DNA of 64,000 nt from Paenibacillus polymyxa (GTDB taxonomy: Bacteria > Bacillota > Bacilli > Paenibacillales > Paenibacillaceae). The notes under the pieces were generated by a model. The model made no database searches. It was not told the origin of the DNA and worked only from the letters and a program-made list of their open reading frames with translations. Each line of letters begins with the position of its first letter. Positions within the stretch are counted from its first letter, which is position 1. Shown here piece by piece: positions 17,326 to 25,784 of this stretch. The stretch covers positions 1 through 64,000 of the forward strand of contig NZ_JAGGNR010000038.1 of NCBI RefSeq assembly GCF_018614975.1, read 5' to 3'. A program made the translations under genes and the position numbers.

Positions 17326-18381
17326 TTATATATTGTTGCGTCCACGAAAGGCGCCCCAGCGGTTCAGTATTAATTTGACAGCCCAGATCAGTGCCATACT
17401 TCCGAAGATCGGGTAAAGGATGGATAGCAGAGAACTGAATCCAAACTGACTGAGTGAGTAACACAACAGCATAATGGTTAATGTAATAAAACGGGGATTC
17501 ACCCGTATATGTTGTCTGAGTTGCAGGGTCATGCCATAGATGTCAGCTACAAATGTACTGAATATTTCCATAAAAATAAGGGATACATATACAGATTGCA
17601 CTGCCCACCCGAGTTGAAAGGCAATGCTGCCCATCGGGATCTCGAATTGGATGATGCCTGGCATCTGCGCTGACATGGCGAAGTGAGCTGCCATCAGCAT
17701 GAAACCTACACCAATTCCGCCAATTACTCCGCCCCATTTAAGGACACTCCGACTATGAATCTGGTTACCCAAGGGTACTAGAACGGCTTGGGCCAACACC
17801 AGATTAAATGAAGTATACAGCAGTGGAGATAACCACACCTGAAAAGGGTTTGAGTCTGTTGTCAGCGTTATGAATCGGGATGCACCTGGATGATTCAGGG
17901 TGCTAGTTATCATGAGCAGAGATAACAGGAGCATCATGGGCACGACGATGCTATTCATCTGAAGGATGGCTTGAATACCACGACCAAGAAGCAGATATGT
18001 ACCTATAAGTGTGACGATCAGACCTGTCTGATAATGCAAACCCAAATGTTCAACAAAAACGGAACCTGCTCCGGCAAGCATGACACTGTTCACGCCGATG
18101 AGAATGAGAAGGGTCACCCATGTGATCCATTTGCCCGCTTTGTAGCCAAATAAATGTTTGTTCAAATCCTCATAAGAGCGGGACCCGGTATCGTGAGCGA
18201 TCAGCATCATTTTGGTACCTAACCAGACAAAGAGCATGGTGGATAAGCCTATAGTGATGGTGGCCCATTTGCCATACTGGGTAAAAAACTGCAATATTTC
18301 CTGCCCTGTTGCAAAGCCGGCTCCGACCACCGTTCCAATGTATGTAAATGCGATCTGCAGCACCCGAAATGCCTGTTTCAT
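17326..18381 (-). CDS. YkvI-like multi-spanning membrane protein
   Basis: A 351-residue integral membrane protein with about ten hydrophobic spans. The N-terminus (AFTYIGTVVGAGFATGQEILQFFTQYG) has the glycine-rich broken-helix signature of APC/LeuT-fold transporters and matches the YkvI family of Bacillales, whose substrate is unknown to me. No regulatory feature is seen between it and the divergent xpt gene apart from about 200 nt of AT-rich DNA. The start ATG has GAGAGGGG upstream. Confidence 0.8.
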   Translation of the reverse strand: MKQAFRVLQIAFTYIGTVVGAGFATGQEILQFFTQYGKWATITIGLSTMLFVWLGTKMMLIAHDTGSRSYEDLNKHLFGYKAGKWITWVTLLILIGVNSVMLAGAGSVFVEHLGLHYQTGLIVTLIGTYLLLGRGIQAILQMNSIVVPMMLLLSLLMITSTLNHPGASRFITLTTDSNPFQVWLSPLLYTSFNLVLAQAVLVPLGNQIHSRSVLKWGGVIGGIGVGFMLMAAHFAMSAQMPGIIQFEIPMGSIAFQLGWAVQSVYVSLIFMEIFSTFVADIYGMTLQLRQHIRVNPRFITLTIMLLCYSLSQFGFSSLLSILYPIFGSMALIWAVKLILNRWGAFRGRNNI

Positions 18382-18586
18382 GTGTTTCCCCTCTCAGGCC
18401 CCTGTATAGTTTGGACATGCGGGTACCATAGTACAAGGTATGCTTGACCCACGAAAGTCATGACAATGGATAGCAAGCTCTGGCTTTGAATTGCATCGTA
18501 GCGATAGTACCCAGGCAATTTCGCTTGAACTTATAGATAGATATATGATACTTTTACCTCATAGGATAGGCTTGGGAGGTCAAATC

Positions 18587-19168
18587 ATGGAAGTGTTGAA
18601 ACAACGAATTTTACAAGAAGGTGTCGTCATCTCAGATCAGGTATTAAAGCTGGATGGTCTCTTGAACCATCAGATTGATCCTGCATTAACGATGGAGATG
18701 GGCAGGGAGTTTGCTGCCCGTTTTCGTGAAAGTGGAGTGACTCGGGTAATTACGGTAGAATCCTCAGGAATTCCGGTTGCTTTTGCAGCAGCCCATGAAC
18801 TTGGGGTGCCGCTTGTATTCGCCCGTCGCAAAAAAACGCTTCTGGCTGATCCTGATGCTTACTGCGAACGTGTACCGTCCTTTACCAAAGGAATCGTAAC
18901 AGACATCATGGTATCCCGCGAGTTCATTCATGAGAATGACCGTATTTTGTTCATTGATGATATCATTGCCAATGGAGATGCCGCTCGTGGAGTGATCAAA
19001 ATTATTGAACGTTCCGGTGCGGAACTCGTCGGATTCGGCGTTGTGGTCGAGAAATGTTTTCAGGCGGGGGCACGCACGATTCGTGAACAGGGTATTCCGG
19101 TGGAAGCCTTGGTACGCATCCGTTCCCTGAACGATGGAACGGTACAATTTGACGATAACGAAATGTGA
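18587..19168 (+). CDS. xpt: Xanthine phosphoribosyltransferase
   Basis: A 193-residue type I phosphoribosyltransferase making XMP from xanthine and PRPP. The PRPP-binding motif is ILFIDDIIANGDAARG; VITVESSGIPVAFAAAHELGVPLVFARRKK is the family-typical first half. GGGAGGT precedes ATG 18587. In Bacillus subtilis xpt is followed by the xanthine permease pbuX and preceded by a purine riboswitch; here no permease follows and I could not find a purine riboswitch core in the leader. Confidence 0.92.
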   Translation: MEVLKQRILQEGVVISDQVLKLDGLLNHQIDPALTMEMGREFAARFRESGVTRVITVESSGIPVAFAAAHELGVPLVFARRKKTLLADPDAYCERVPSFTKGIVTDIMVSREFIHENDRILFIDDIIANGDAARGVIKIIERSGAELVGFGVVVEKCFQAGARTIREQGIPVEALVRIRSLNDGTVQFDDNEM

Positions 19169-19265
19169 CATTTTAAAGGAATAGGGCCTATTTTTTGAAC
19201 TATTCCTTTGCATGACCGCGGATTTCATTTATAATGGGGTTATGTTAGGGAGAGGAGGCAACACC

Positions 19266-19595
19266 ATGGGGAACCAACCGACAACAGAACAATTTTTTAT
19301 TGATAAGCTGGCGAAATCGAAAGTTCATTTTGAACGTGCCCTGGATTGTAAACATACGGAATTCGATGACCTTTATCCCTATATGCTTGAACATCCTCAA
19401 TTTTTCTGGTACAAACGCTATGTTGCCTGGTCAGAATTACTGACGATTGTGGGCTTGTGCGAAGAGTTGTCCTTCTCTTGGAAAGAACAATTTACACCGC
19501 ATCAAGTGGAGTACCTTGAAGAACGTGTGATGTCCGCCAAAGTGCTTGATTTTTGGTTCGAGAAGAACGACAGCAAAGAGCACGCGCAGCGGTAA
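19266..19595 (+). CDS. Hypothetical protein (109 aa)
   Basis: A 109-residue soluble protein, helical, rich in aromatic residues and charge (FFWYKRYVAWSELLTIVGLCEELSFSWKEQF). GAGGAGG lies 9 nt before ATG 19266. I do not recognise the family. It follows xpt by 97 nt and a terminator comes after it, so it may be the last gene of the xpt transcript. Confidence 0.7.
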   Translation: MGNQPTTEQFFIDKLAKSKVHFERALDCKHTEFDDLYPYMLEHPQFFWYKRYVAWSELLTIVGLCEELSFSWKEQFTPHQVEYLEERVMSAKVLDFWFEKNDSKEHAQR

Positions 19596-19647
19596 CTTTC
19601 AGTCGGGACATAATTTCGAATGACATGACAGTCTAATACAGTCACGT

Positions 19648-19683
19648 GAGACCTAAATGACATTTCATTTAGGTCTCTTTTTG
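19648..19683 (+). terminator. Terminator
   Basis: GAGACCTAAATGA pairs perfectly with TCATTTAGGTCTC, followed by TTTTT. Confidence 0.92.
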
Positions 19684-19715
19684 TGAATAAATTTGGAATA
19701 TAAGGAGCCATGAAC

Positions 19716-19934
19716 ATGATCAGTGATACAGAACTGGACGCTCTGCGTCTGTCAGGTGAGAAAGTAAGAGTAGTGAGGGACGAGCTGGAATCTAACGATG
19801 TCACAGGAATTGTAGTTGCCTGGGATGGCGAGCAGGTACTTATCCGGCGTCAGAATCGACGTGTCGTTAAGCTTGATCGCAGTTACCGATATCAGTTGTT
19901 CAGCGAGCCGCGCCAGAGTCCACTTAGTGAATAG
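19716..19934 (+). CDS. Small hypothetical protein (72 aa)
   Basis: A 72-residue predicted beta-rich protein (VRVVRDELESNDVTGIVVAWDGEQVLIRRQNRRVVKLDRSY) with the spacing of a small SH3-like or KOW-like barrel, though no family is assigned. AAGGAG lies 8 nt before ATG 19716; an ATG at 19710 is too close to it. It sits between a terminator and the AhpD-like gene. Confidence 0.6.
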   Translation: MISDTELDALRLSGEKVRVVRDELESNDVTGIVVAWDGEQVLIRRQNRRVVKLDRSYRYQLFSEPRQSPLSE

Positions 19935-20079
19935 CAATCGCTTATAATTGAGCAGGAACTTTGAGCGTTTAAATGTTTGGAATTACCATGATTTCTTGGC
20001 ATAATTGACTCACTTGGGAGAGAAGATAGGTACAGTGAGGAAGATCTGTAACTATAGCCGAGAGGGTGTGCTAAAAGCC

Positions 20080-20409
20080 ATGACATTGATGAATGATAAA
20101 GTTCATGCCTACAAGGATCAGATTGGAGCATTAAGTGATGTGCTGCCAGATGTGGTTAAGTCGTATCATGAATTTACGGGAGAATGTTTCCAGCCAGGCG
20201 TGATTGATGCCAAGACAAAACAGCTAATTGCGCTCGGTATTGGATTGTTTGCCAACAATGAGGTATGTACCTTCTACCATGTAGAAGAAGCCCGTGCCAA
20301 GGGTGCAACAGATCAGGAGATTATGGAGACCGTTGCGGTGGCTGGAGCTGTAGGAGGCGGACATGCCCTGTCTCAGGGCGCGATGCGAGTGCAGAAGGCG
20401 CTGCATTAG
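20080..20409 (+). CDS. Carboxymuconolactone decarboxylase/AhpD-like protein lacking one cysteine
   Basis: A 109-residue all-helical protein of the CMD superfamily: VVKSYHEFTGECFQPGVIDAKTKQLIALGIGL, then EVCTFYHVEEARAKGATDQEIMETVAVAGAVGGG. In AhpD-type peroxidase partners the second block reads CxxC-x3-H; here the first Cys is an Asn, leaving one Cys plus the His, so classical disulfide chemistry is doubtful. Start is probably ATG 20080 with GAGAGGGTG upstream; ATG 20089 is an alternative. A bidirectional terminator follows. Confidence 0.78.
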   Translation: MTLMNDKVHAYKDQIGALSDVLPDVVKSYHEFTGECFQPGVIDAKTKQLIALGIGLFANNEVCTFYHVEEARAKGATDQEIMETVAVAGAVGGGHALSQGAMRVQKALH

Positions 20410-20435
20410 TAAGCAATGCAACATACATTTTTAAG

Positions 20436-20477
20436 TACAAAAAAGGCATCCGGTTTTATAACCGATGCCTTTTTGTA
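20436..20477. terminator. Bidirectional terminator
   Basis: TACAAAAAAGGCATC ... GATGCCTTTTTGTA stem with T-runs on both strands, between convergent genes. Confidence 0.9.
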
Positions 20478-20483
20478 TGTGAA

Positions 20484-20954
20484 TTACATTTTACCCAACA
20501 TTTTATCGTACATAAACTGTCCAGTTACTCGACGTGCTGTTACGTAGCGGTCATTGAAGTATGGATTCGATAACTTTGTGACGCTTACCCCTTTACTGCT
20601 GGAAGCATGAGCGAATTGTCCTCCGCCGATATATACACCTGTATGTGAAATGCCTTTGCCCGTTGTATTGAAGAACACCAGATCACCTGTGCGAATGTTG
20701 CTTTTGGATACGGGAGTACCTGCTTTGGATTGCTGCTGTGAAGTACGTGGCAATTCAATGCTGTATTTGTTGAAAAGATATCTCATAAACCCGGAACAGT
20801 CGAAGCCGGCTACAGTCGTGCCACCCCATTTGTAAGGAATACCTGTCATGTTGTTCACTACGGAGTTGATACTGCTTGCCTCTGTGCTTGTTGCCCCGGA
20901 TGTAAGTAATACAGCTGCTCCAAAAATGGAGATAATCAGTTTTTTCAAAATCAA
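20484..20954 (-). CDS. Secreted NlpC/P60 peptidoglycan endopeptidase
   Basis: A 156-residue secreted D,L-endopeptidase consisting of a signal peptide (1 to about 26, ending STEA) and a single NlpC/P60 domain. Catalytic Cys53 is in FDCSGFMRY, His104 in GISHTGVYIG, and a third polar residue His116 in FAHASSS. It has no LysM or SH3 binding domain, so it is a minimal-size enzyme. It acts on the stem peptide of the cell wall. Confidence 0.9.
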   Translation of the reverse strand: MILKKLIISIFGAAVLLTSGATSTEASSINSVVNNMTGIPYKWGGTTVAGFDCSGFMRYLFNKYSIELPRTSQQQSKAGTPVSKSNIRTGDLVFFNTTGKGISHTGVYIGGGQFAHASSSKGVSVTKLSNPYFNDRYVTARRVTGQFMYDKMLGKM

Positions 20955-21346
20955 TGTTCTCCCTTCGATGCCTACGGAGTTAGCTAAGGGTTCGGTAGAA
21001 GGTTCCCTATATTTCCTATGTATAAGAATAATTCACCCAAATTGGTTCCCCCGTTTTCAAACATGAAACTCGGCAATGAATAATTAAGTTTTTGTAACTA
21101 TTTGAAACTATATTGCATAAATACGTAAATGTCAAACCCATTTAAAACCCTTCGTAATACCTCAATGTTAGCGGAATTAAGGTTTTTATATGAAAGAAGG
21201 GACCAAGTTTGGGTATCATTCATGACAAAAACGTCATTATTGATTCGTTTAAGACGAATTTGGATAAATAAATAGGTTTGTCATGAGTTAAAAGGACTAT
21301 CCCGTTATGTAGAATTAAAGAAATTATATTCATTAAGTTGCATATA
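20955..21346. other. AT-rich intergenic region without a visible gene
   Basis: About 390 nt between the divergent endopeptidase gene and the pectate lyase promoter. It is strongly AT-rich and stops occur in all frames. No RNA gene or named operator was recognised. Confidence 0.5.
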
Positions 21347-21375
21347 TTGACAAAAATAGATTTTTTGCATATTAT
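21347..21375 (+). promoter_or_regulatory. Sigma-A-type promoter of the pectate lyase gene
   Basis: TTGACA (21347-21352), a 17-nt spacer and TATTAT (21370-21375). The expected transcript has a 5' leader of about 130 nt before the start codon, long enough for leader regulation though no known riboswitch was seen. Confidence 0.75.
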
Positions 21376-21512
21376 CTGATTATCAAATCCATATATTGGA
21401 TTGAAATTATTTTATTATGCGATAAATACAAATACAGGAGGTTTAGGGACGCGTATCATAGGTAAAGTAGAAGTGGAAGATTTATAAAAATGAACATAGG
21501 AGAGTGTTACAT

Positions 21513-22466
21513 TTGAAAGCGAAGAAAATAATTACTTTTGTCCTGGCATGTACGATGGTGTTCTCAGCAGTTGGAATGGCAGTTCTCCCTGTAGGGACGG
21601 TATCTGCTGCGGATGCATCGGGCACTACAGCGAGTATTTCTTATATTTTGAAGAACCAGCTGCCGGATGGAGGTTGGAGAAAAGATTATAAACAGACAAG
21701 TGGAGAGTGGGCGAAGTCCACGATAGACAACAAGGCTACATATTCAGAAATTAAAAGATTGGCGAAGGAATTTAAAAAGACGAATGATCCGCGATACTCC
21801 ACAGCTGCAATCAAAGGAATTAACTTTTTGATCAACATGCAGTATTCAAACGGCGGATGGCCACAAGTCTACCAAAGCTCCGGATATCACAAGCACATCA
21901 CTTACAATGATGATGCCATGATTAATGTAATGATCATGCTGGATGAAGTAGCAGCTCGCAAAGGTGATTTCTCGTTTATCGACAGCACACTTGCTAATCG
22001 CAGTAAAAATTCAGTTGCCAAAGGTGTGGAGGCGATTCTGAATACACAGGTCGTTTCAGGTGGTAAGCTGACAGCATGGGGACAACAACATGATTCCAGT
22101 TCCCTTAAACCAGCGAGCGCAAGAATCTACGAAGTGCCATCTCTGACAGCTGGAGAGAGTGTAACGATTGTTAAATTTCTGAAAACCAGACCTGCTAACG
22201 CTAAAATTACCGCATCCATTAAAGGAGCGGAGGCATGGTTAAACAAGGTGAAAATTACGGGTTACAAGTATGAAAGAGCTAATGGAGATAGCAAAATTAT
22301 CGCTGATTCCAAAGCTGCACCAATATGGGCACGCTTCTATGAGATAGGAACGGATAAACCAATCTTTATTGGTCGTGACGGGGTAGTAAAATACAAATTA
22401 AGTGATATTGATAAAGAAAGAAGAGGCGGTTATGCATGGTATGGCAACTGGCCTTCCAAGCTGTAA
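21513..22466 (+). CDS. Secreted pectate lyase, PL10 family
   Basis: A 317-residue enzyme cleaving polygalacturonate by beta-elimination. The signal peptide covers about 1-33 (ending VSAADA). The catalytic domain shows PL10 landmarks: LPDGGWRKDY, NGGWPQVY, HITYNDDAMINVM, SARIYEVPSLTAGESV and WARFYEIGTDKPIFIGRDG, ending RRGGYAWYGNWP. It has no accessory binding module. TTG 21513 has AGGAGA at 9 nt; a GTG at 21504 abuts the Shine-Dalgarno and is unlikely. A terminator follows. Confidence 0.92.
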   Translation: MKAKKIITFVLACTMVFSAVGMAVLPVGTVSAADASGTTASISYILKNQLPDGGWRKDYKQTSGEWAKSTIDNKATYSEIKRLAKEFKKTNDPRYSTAAIKGINFLINMQYSNGGWPQVYQSSGYHKHITYNDDAMINVMIMLDEVAARKGDFSFIDSTLANRSKNSVAKGVEAILNTQVVSGGKLTAWGQQHDSSSLKPASARIYEVPSLTAGESVTIVKFLKTRPANAKITASIKGAEAWLNKVKITGYKYERANGDSKIIADSKAAPIWARFYEIGTDKPIFIGRDGVVKYKLSDIDKERRGGYAWYGNWPSKL

Positions 22467-22479
22467 TTTGTAGTTAAAG

Positions 22480-22522
22480 ATAAAGCCCGAATCGACATGG
22501 ACGTCTGGTTCGGGCTTTATTG
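22480..22522 (+). terminator. Terminator after the pectate lyase gene
   Basis: ATAAAGCCCGAA pairs with TTCGGGCTTTAT, then TTG. Confidence 0.85.
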
Positions 22523-22537
22523 TTATTATTTTCAGTG

Positions 22538-22566
22538 TTGACATGATAGATTCCGCATGATATATT
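22538..22566 (+). promoter_or_regulatory. Promoter of tRNA-Leu
   Basis: TTGACA (22538-22543), a 17-nt spacer and TATATT (22561-22566), 38 nt upstream of the tRNA. Confidence 0.75.
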
Positions 22567-22604
22567 ATTTCTTGTCGCCGATATTGATGACGGAGATACA
22601 ATAA

Positions 22605-22689
<85 letters not shown>

Positions 22690-22695
22690 TCTAAT

Positions 22696-22736
22696 AAAAA
22701 GACTCCTCAAGCTAACGCTTAAGGAGTCTTTTTTTG
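22696..22736 (+). terminator. Terminator after tRNA-Leu
   Basis: AAAAAGACTCCT...AGGAGTCTTTTT, with inner CAAGC-taac-GCTTA pairing and seven T. Confidence 0.92.
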
Positions 22737-22834
22737 CATTTTTTGATATAACACTAACTTTAGACTTGAGTACCCAAGAGGTTAGTGCTTAGCTGCATGT
22801 ACAGCAAATGTCTTCCATCAGCCATACGGAACGT

Positions 22835-24520
22835 TTATTGTGCTGCGGTAACATTAACGCTGTCAATATTCGGTCCTTCCGATCCAGTGGTGACCACTTT
22901 CAATGTATTGGTCCCTGTGTTCATGGGGACCTGTATTGTTTTTTCAACCCAAGTGGACCAGCTTCCCGTAGCCGGAAAGGGCTCGTTGCTGATGACTTTG
23001 GTTCCGTTAACAAAAATGTCGAGGTTCCGAGTGCCGCTTTCCAGCGCATAACGAAACTTTACGTTTTTGGTACCTGTTATAGTGTTATTAATGCCGTTCC
23101 ATTGAATGGCCGAACCAGTCATCGCATTGAAGTTAACATACCCGGAGCCAGTGTAACCGGGGTAGATTGTTTCAATGGCGGCTTCCGTAAGTGACGTTCC
23201 GGTCTCGGCTTCATACGTAGTGCCACTGCCTGTATTCCCGCCGCTATTTCCGCCAGTAATGTTGGCAACAAACGTTGTTACGCTCTGAGGCGGGAGCTGT
23301 GCCGTGAAGGCTCCATTGGATACGGTAAGCGGGGTTCCACTTGCCAGGTTGCGACTGCTGTCTGTAATCCATGAGGACACAGTGGAGGCATTACCATTCT
23401 GCAGAACGAATCTTTGGCTTGTGGCTGAAGTTCCACGGTTAATCGCCACCACGACTACTTTGTTATCACCTTTGTAGGCTGAGACAAAGGTGTTCGTATC
23501 CGGATTTTTCGTTGCATCGACTCGCAGGTAGCCTGGACGCACGAATTTAGAGAAATGAGCCATATTATACCCGCGTTTGCTTATGGTACCGTCTTCTTTC
23601 ATCGGACCATACTGTCTGCGGATGTACCACCACACATAGGCTTGGAAATCACCTTCTACCATGGCATTGTGCATGTGATAGGAAACGTCTAGTGCTTCAG
23701 GCCAGCGGTCTGCTGAGTTGTTGTCACTGTTCGGAACATACACCTCAGTCATCCACAGTTCTTTACCGGCTCCTTTTTGCTTAAAGAGAGGGTAGGCGAA
23801 ATTCGAAATCTGGGTTCCATACGTATGTGCTCCCAGAATGTCCATGTTGGCAAGTGCCTGCGGATCATTCAGGATTGGGTCGGATATGTTCTTTAAGTAC
23901 TGGAATGATTCAGGCGCCATGACTTTGGTACCTTGAATGGACCCGGCATTTTCTTTCATGAATCGAAGGATCTCTTGTGGAGTCCACCAGGTCCAGTCAT
24001 GAGCATAATCCGGTTCATTTTGCACAGAAATGGCATACAGATTTACGCCGTTATTTTTCATGTAGGTTACAAAGTCGTTCAGATGTTGAGCATATGCAGC
24101 ATATTTGTCGTATTTCAGACGTTTGGCATTGGTGTCCCCATTGCGGTTGAACGTTTCAACCATGCTACTCGGAGGATTCCATGGGGATGCGAATACGATA
24201 GCCCCCTTTTCAATAGCCCGTTTGGCTGTGGCAACTTCACGGTACCAGTTATTAGAATCTGGATCGACGTAGATCCTGAGAATTGAAAAGCCTAACTGAT
24301 TCTGATCATTACCAAAAGCAGTTTCACGTTGAGCGGGAGTCAGATCACCAATCCAGGCAGGAAGGTTAATGCCCCCAAAGCCCTTAATCAGCTGTTTTTC
24401 CGAGGACAAATTAATGTTGGCATCACTTGCCGCCGAAACTTGTGTAGGACTTAGCATGAGGGGCAGAGCTGTTAAGCAGGCTAAAAGAACATTGATCGTC
24501 TTTTTTAGTTTGAATTTCAC
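22835..24520 (-). CDS. Secreted glucuronoxylanase (GH30_8) with C-terminal carbohydrate-binding module
   Basis: A 561-residue secreted endoxylanase specific for glucuronic-acid-substituted xylan (XynC type). A signal peptide ends near VSAASDA. The GH30 barrel has acid/base Glu in SVQNEPDYAHDW and the nucleophile Glu in WMTEVYVP; WWYIRRQYGP carries the arginine that binds the MeGlcA side chain in subfamily 8. A beta-domain follows, then a Gly/Ser/Thr linker (GGNSGGNTGSG) and a CBM35/CBM6-like domain starting YEAETGTSL. GTG 24520 has AGGAGG at 9 nt; an ATG at 24529 abuts the Shine-Dalgarno. A cre-like site lies upstream. Confidence 0.93.
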   Translation of the reverse strand: MKFKLKKTINVLLACLTALPLMLSPTQVSAASDANINLSSEKQLIKGFGGINLPAWIGDLTPAQRETAFGNDQNQLGFSILRIYVDPDSNNWYREVATAKRAIEKGAIVFASPWNPPSSMVETFNRNGDTNAKRLKYDKYAAYAQHLNDFVTYMKNNGVNLYAISVQNEPDYAHDWTWWTPQEILRFMKENAGSIQGTKVMAPESFQYLKNISDPILNDPQALANMDILGAHTYGTQISNFAYPLFKQKGAGKELWMTEVYVPNSDNNSADRWPEALDVSYHMHNAMVEGDFQAYVWWYIRRQYGPMKEDGTISKRGYNMAHFSKFVRPGYLRVDATKNPDTNTFVSAYKGDNKVVVVAINRGTSATSQRFVLQNGNASTVSSWITDSSRNLASGTPLTVSNGAFTAQLPPQSVTTFVANITGGNSGGNTGSGTTYEAETGTSLTEAAIETIYPGYTGSGYVNFNAMTGSAIQWNGINNTITGTKNVKFRYALESGTRNLDIFVNGTKVISNEPFPATGSWSTWVEKTIQVPMNTGTNTLKVVTTGSEGPNIDSVNVTAAQ

Positions 24521-24615
24521 TACTTTCATCCTCCTCGATAATGGTAAATGGTTACATGAGAAACCGCGACCAGGGATAACAAACAAGAATAGCGGATTGT
24601 CTGGTATTTATTTTA

Positions 24616-24629
24616 TGTAAACCCTTTCA
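24616..24629 (-). promoter_or_regulatory. Candidate cre (CcpA) site upstream of the GH30 gene
   Basis: TGTAAACCCTTTCA matches the cre consensus TGWAANCGNTNWCA at 13 of 14 positions; the G of the central CG is a C. It lies about 96 nt upstream of the GTG. Catabolite repression of a xylanase fits expectation. Confidence 0.55.
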
Positions 24630-24947
24630 AAACCTCCTTCCATAAATCATAGGAAAGAAATGCAGCACATAACCTCTTTCATTTGTTGATTCTACTAAAT
24701 AATTCCTTAACTGAAAACCTGACAAATTACAGTATTTTTTCTAATTAATCTCTTTTCTCTATGGTTCAATGCCAGTTCTTGTCTGAATGTAAAGGTGAAA
24801 ACGGGGATGATGGCGTTGTTCCCTCAAGATTCCCTCAAGAGGCAGGTCTCCATTGGCGGGGATGTTGTTATTAAGGAAGGCTTTGGCTTACATATTCCTC
24901 CCTTCATTATCAAACAATGAGATCACAGAAGTTACGGGGAGGGAATC

Positions 24948-25784
24948 ATGATGAAGGTGCAGAGAAAGATTTATCGATTAATTGCAGGTATCATGGCATT
25001 TTTAATTGTGATTTACGCAGGCATATCGGCAGAAGGGACAGCGGCAGCTTCAGAGTCCACATCGAATCAGAAACGGTTAGCGATTATCATCGATGATGTT
25101 GGTAATGACATGAAGGGTACGGCAGAGATCCTGGCGATGCCAGTTAAACTAACGGTAGCGGTCATGCCTTTTTTGCCAACAACGAAGAAAGATGCGATAG
25201 CTGCACATGAAAAGGGGATGGATGTGATTGTACACATGCCCATGGAACCCAAGAAAGGACGACCTGAATGGCTGGGCCCGGGTGCAATCACATCCAATCT
25301 AACCGATGAAGAAGTCCGCTCACGCGTGGAGAAAGCGATTGATGATGTGCCCCACGCCATTGGCATGAACAATCATATGGGTTCCAAAATCACTTCGGAC
25401 AAACGCATCATGTCCATTGTGCTCGATGTATGCAAGGAGCGGGGCCTCTTCTTTGTAGACAGTCGTACGAACTTTCGCTCCGTGGTGGGGGAACTGGCCG
25501 TATCCAAAAATATGCCACCTGTAGGTAATGATATTTTCCTGGATGATCAAAACTCCAAGCAGCACATTCGCAAGCAAATGGATCTGGCTGCGCAGCGTGC
25601 GATCGACAAGGATATCTGTGTTGTCATTGGTCATGTCGGTCATTCGGGAATGAATACATCCGCAGTAATTCGTGAATCCGTCTTCCGCCTTCAGGGTCAG
25701 GTTGAATTTGTGGGCATTGGTGATCTTGTTCGTGAAGTGTGGGACTGGCATGCGACTCCTACACTACCGACAGGTAATAAATAA
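24948..25784 (+). CDS. Divergent polysaccharide deacetylase family protein
   Basis: A 278-residue secreted protein with signal peptide 1-33 and a divergent NodB-like domain (YibQ/DUF610 type). Landmarks: LAIIIDDVGNDMKGT replaces the TFDDGP motif, then VIVHMPMEP, IGMNNHMGSKIT, FFVDSRTNF and VVIGHVGHS. It probably acts on peptidoglycan or another envelope polysaccharide, but catalytic activity of this family is not settled. ATG 24948 and 24951 are both possible after GGGGAGGG. Its last 26 nt overlap the end of the convergent amidase gene. Confidence 0.88.
   Translation: MMKVQRKIYRLIAGIMAFLIVIYAGISAEGTAAASESTSNQKRLAIIIDDVGNDMKGTAEILAMPVKLTVAVMPFLPTTKKDAIAAHEKGMDVIVHMPMEPKKGRPEWLGPGAITSNLTDEEVRSRVEKAIDDVPHAIGMNNHMGSKITSDKRIMSIVLDVCKERGLFFVDSRTNFRSVVGELAVSKNMPPVGNDIFLDDQNSKQHIRKQMDLAAQRAIDKDICVVIGHVGHSGMNTSAVIRESVFRLQGQVEFVGIGDLVREVWDWHATPTLPTGNK

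Noticed and set aside
18382..18586. Purine riboswitch before xpt
   Set aside because: Expected by analogy with Bacillus subtilis, but the conserved core was not found in this leader.
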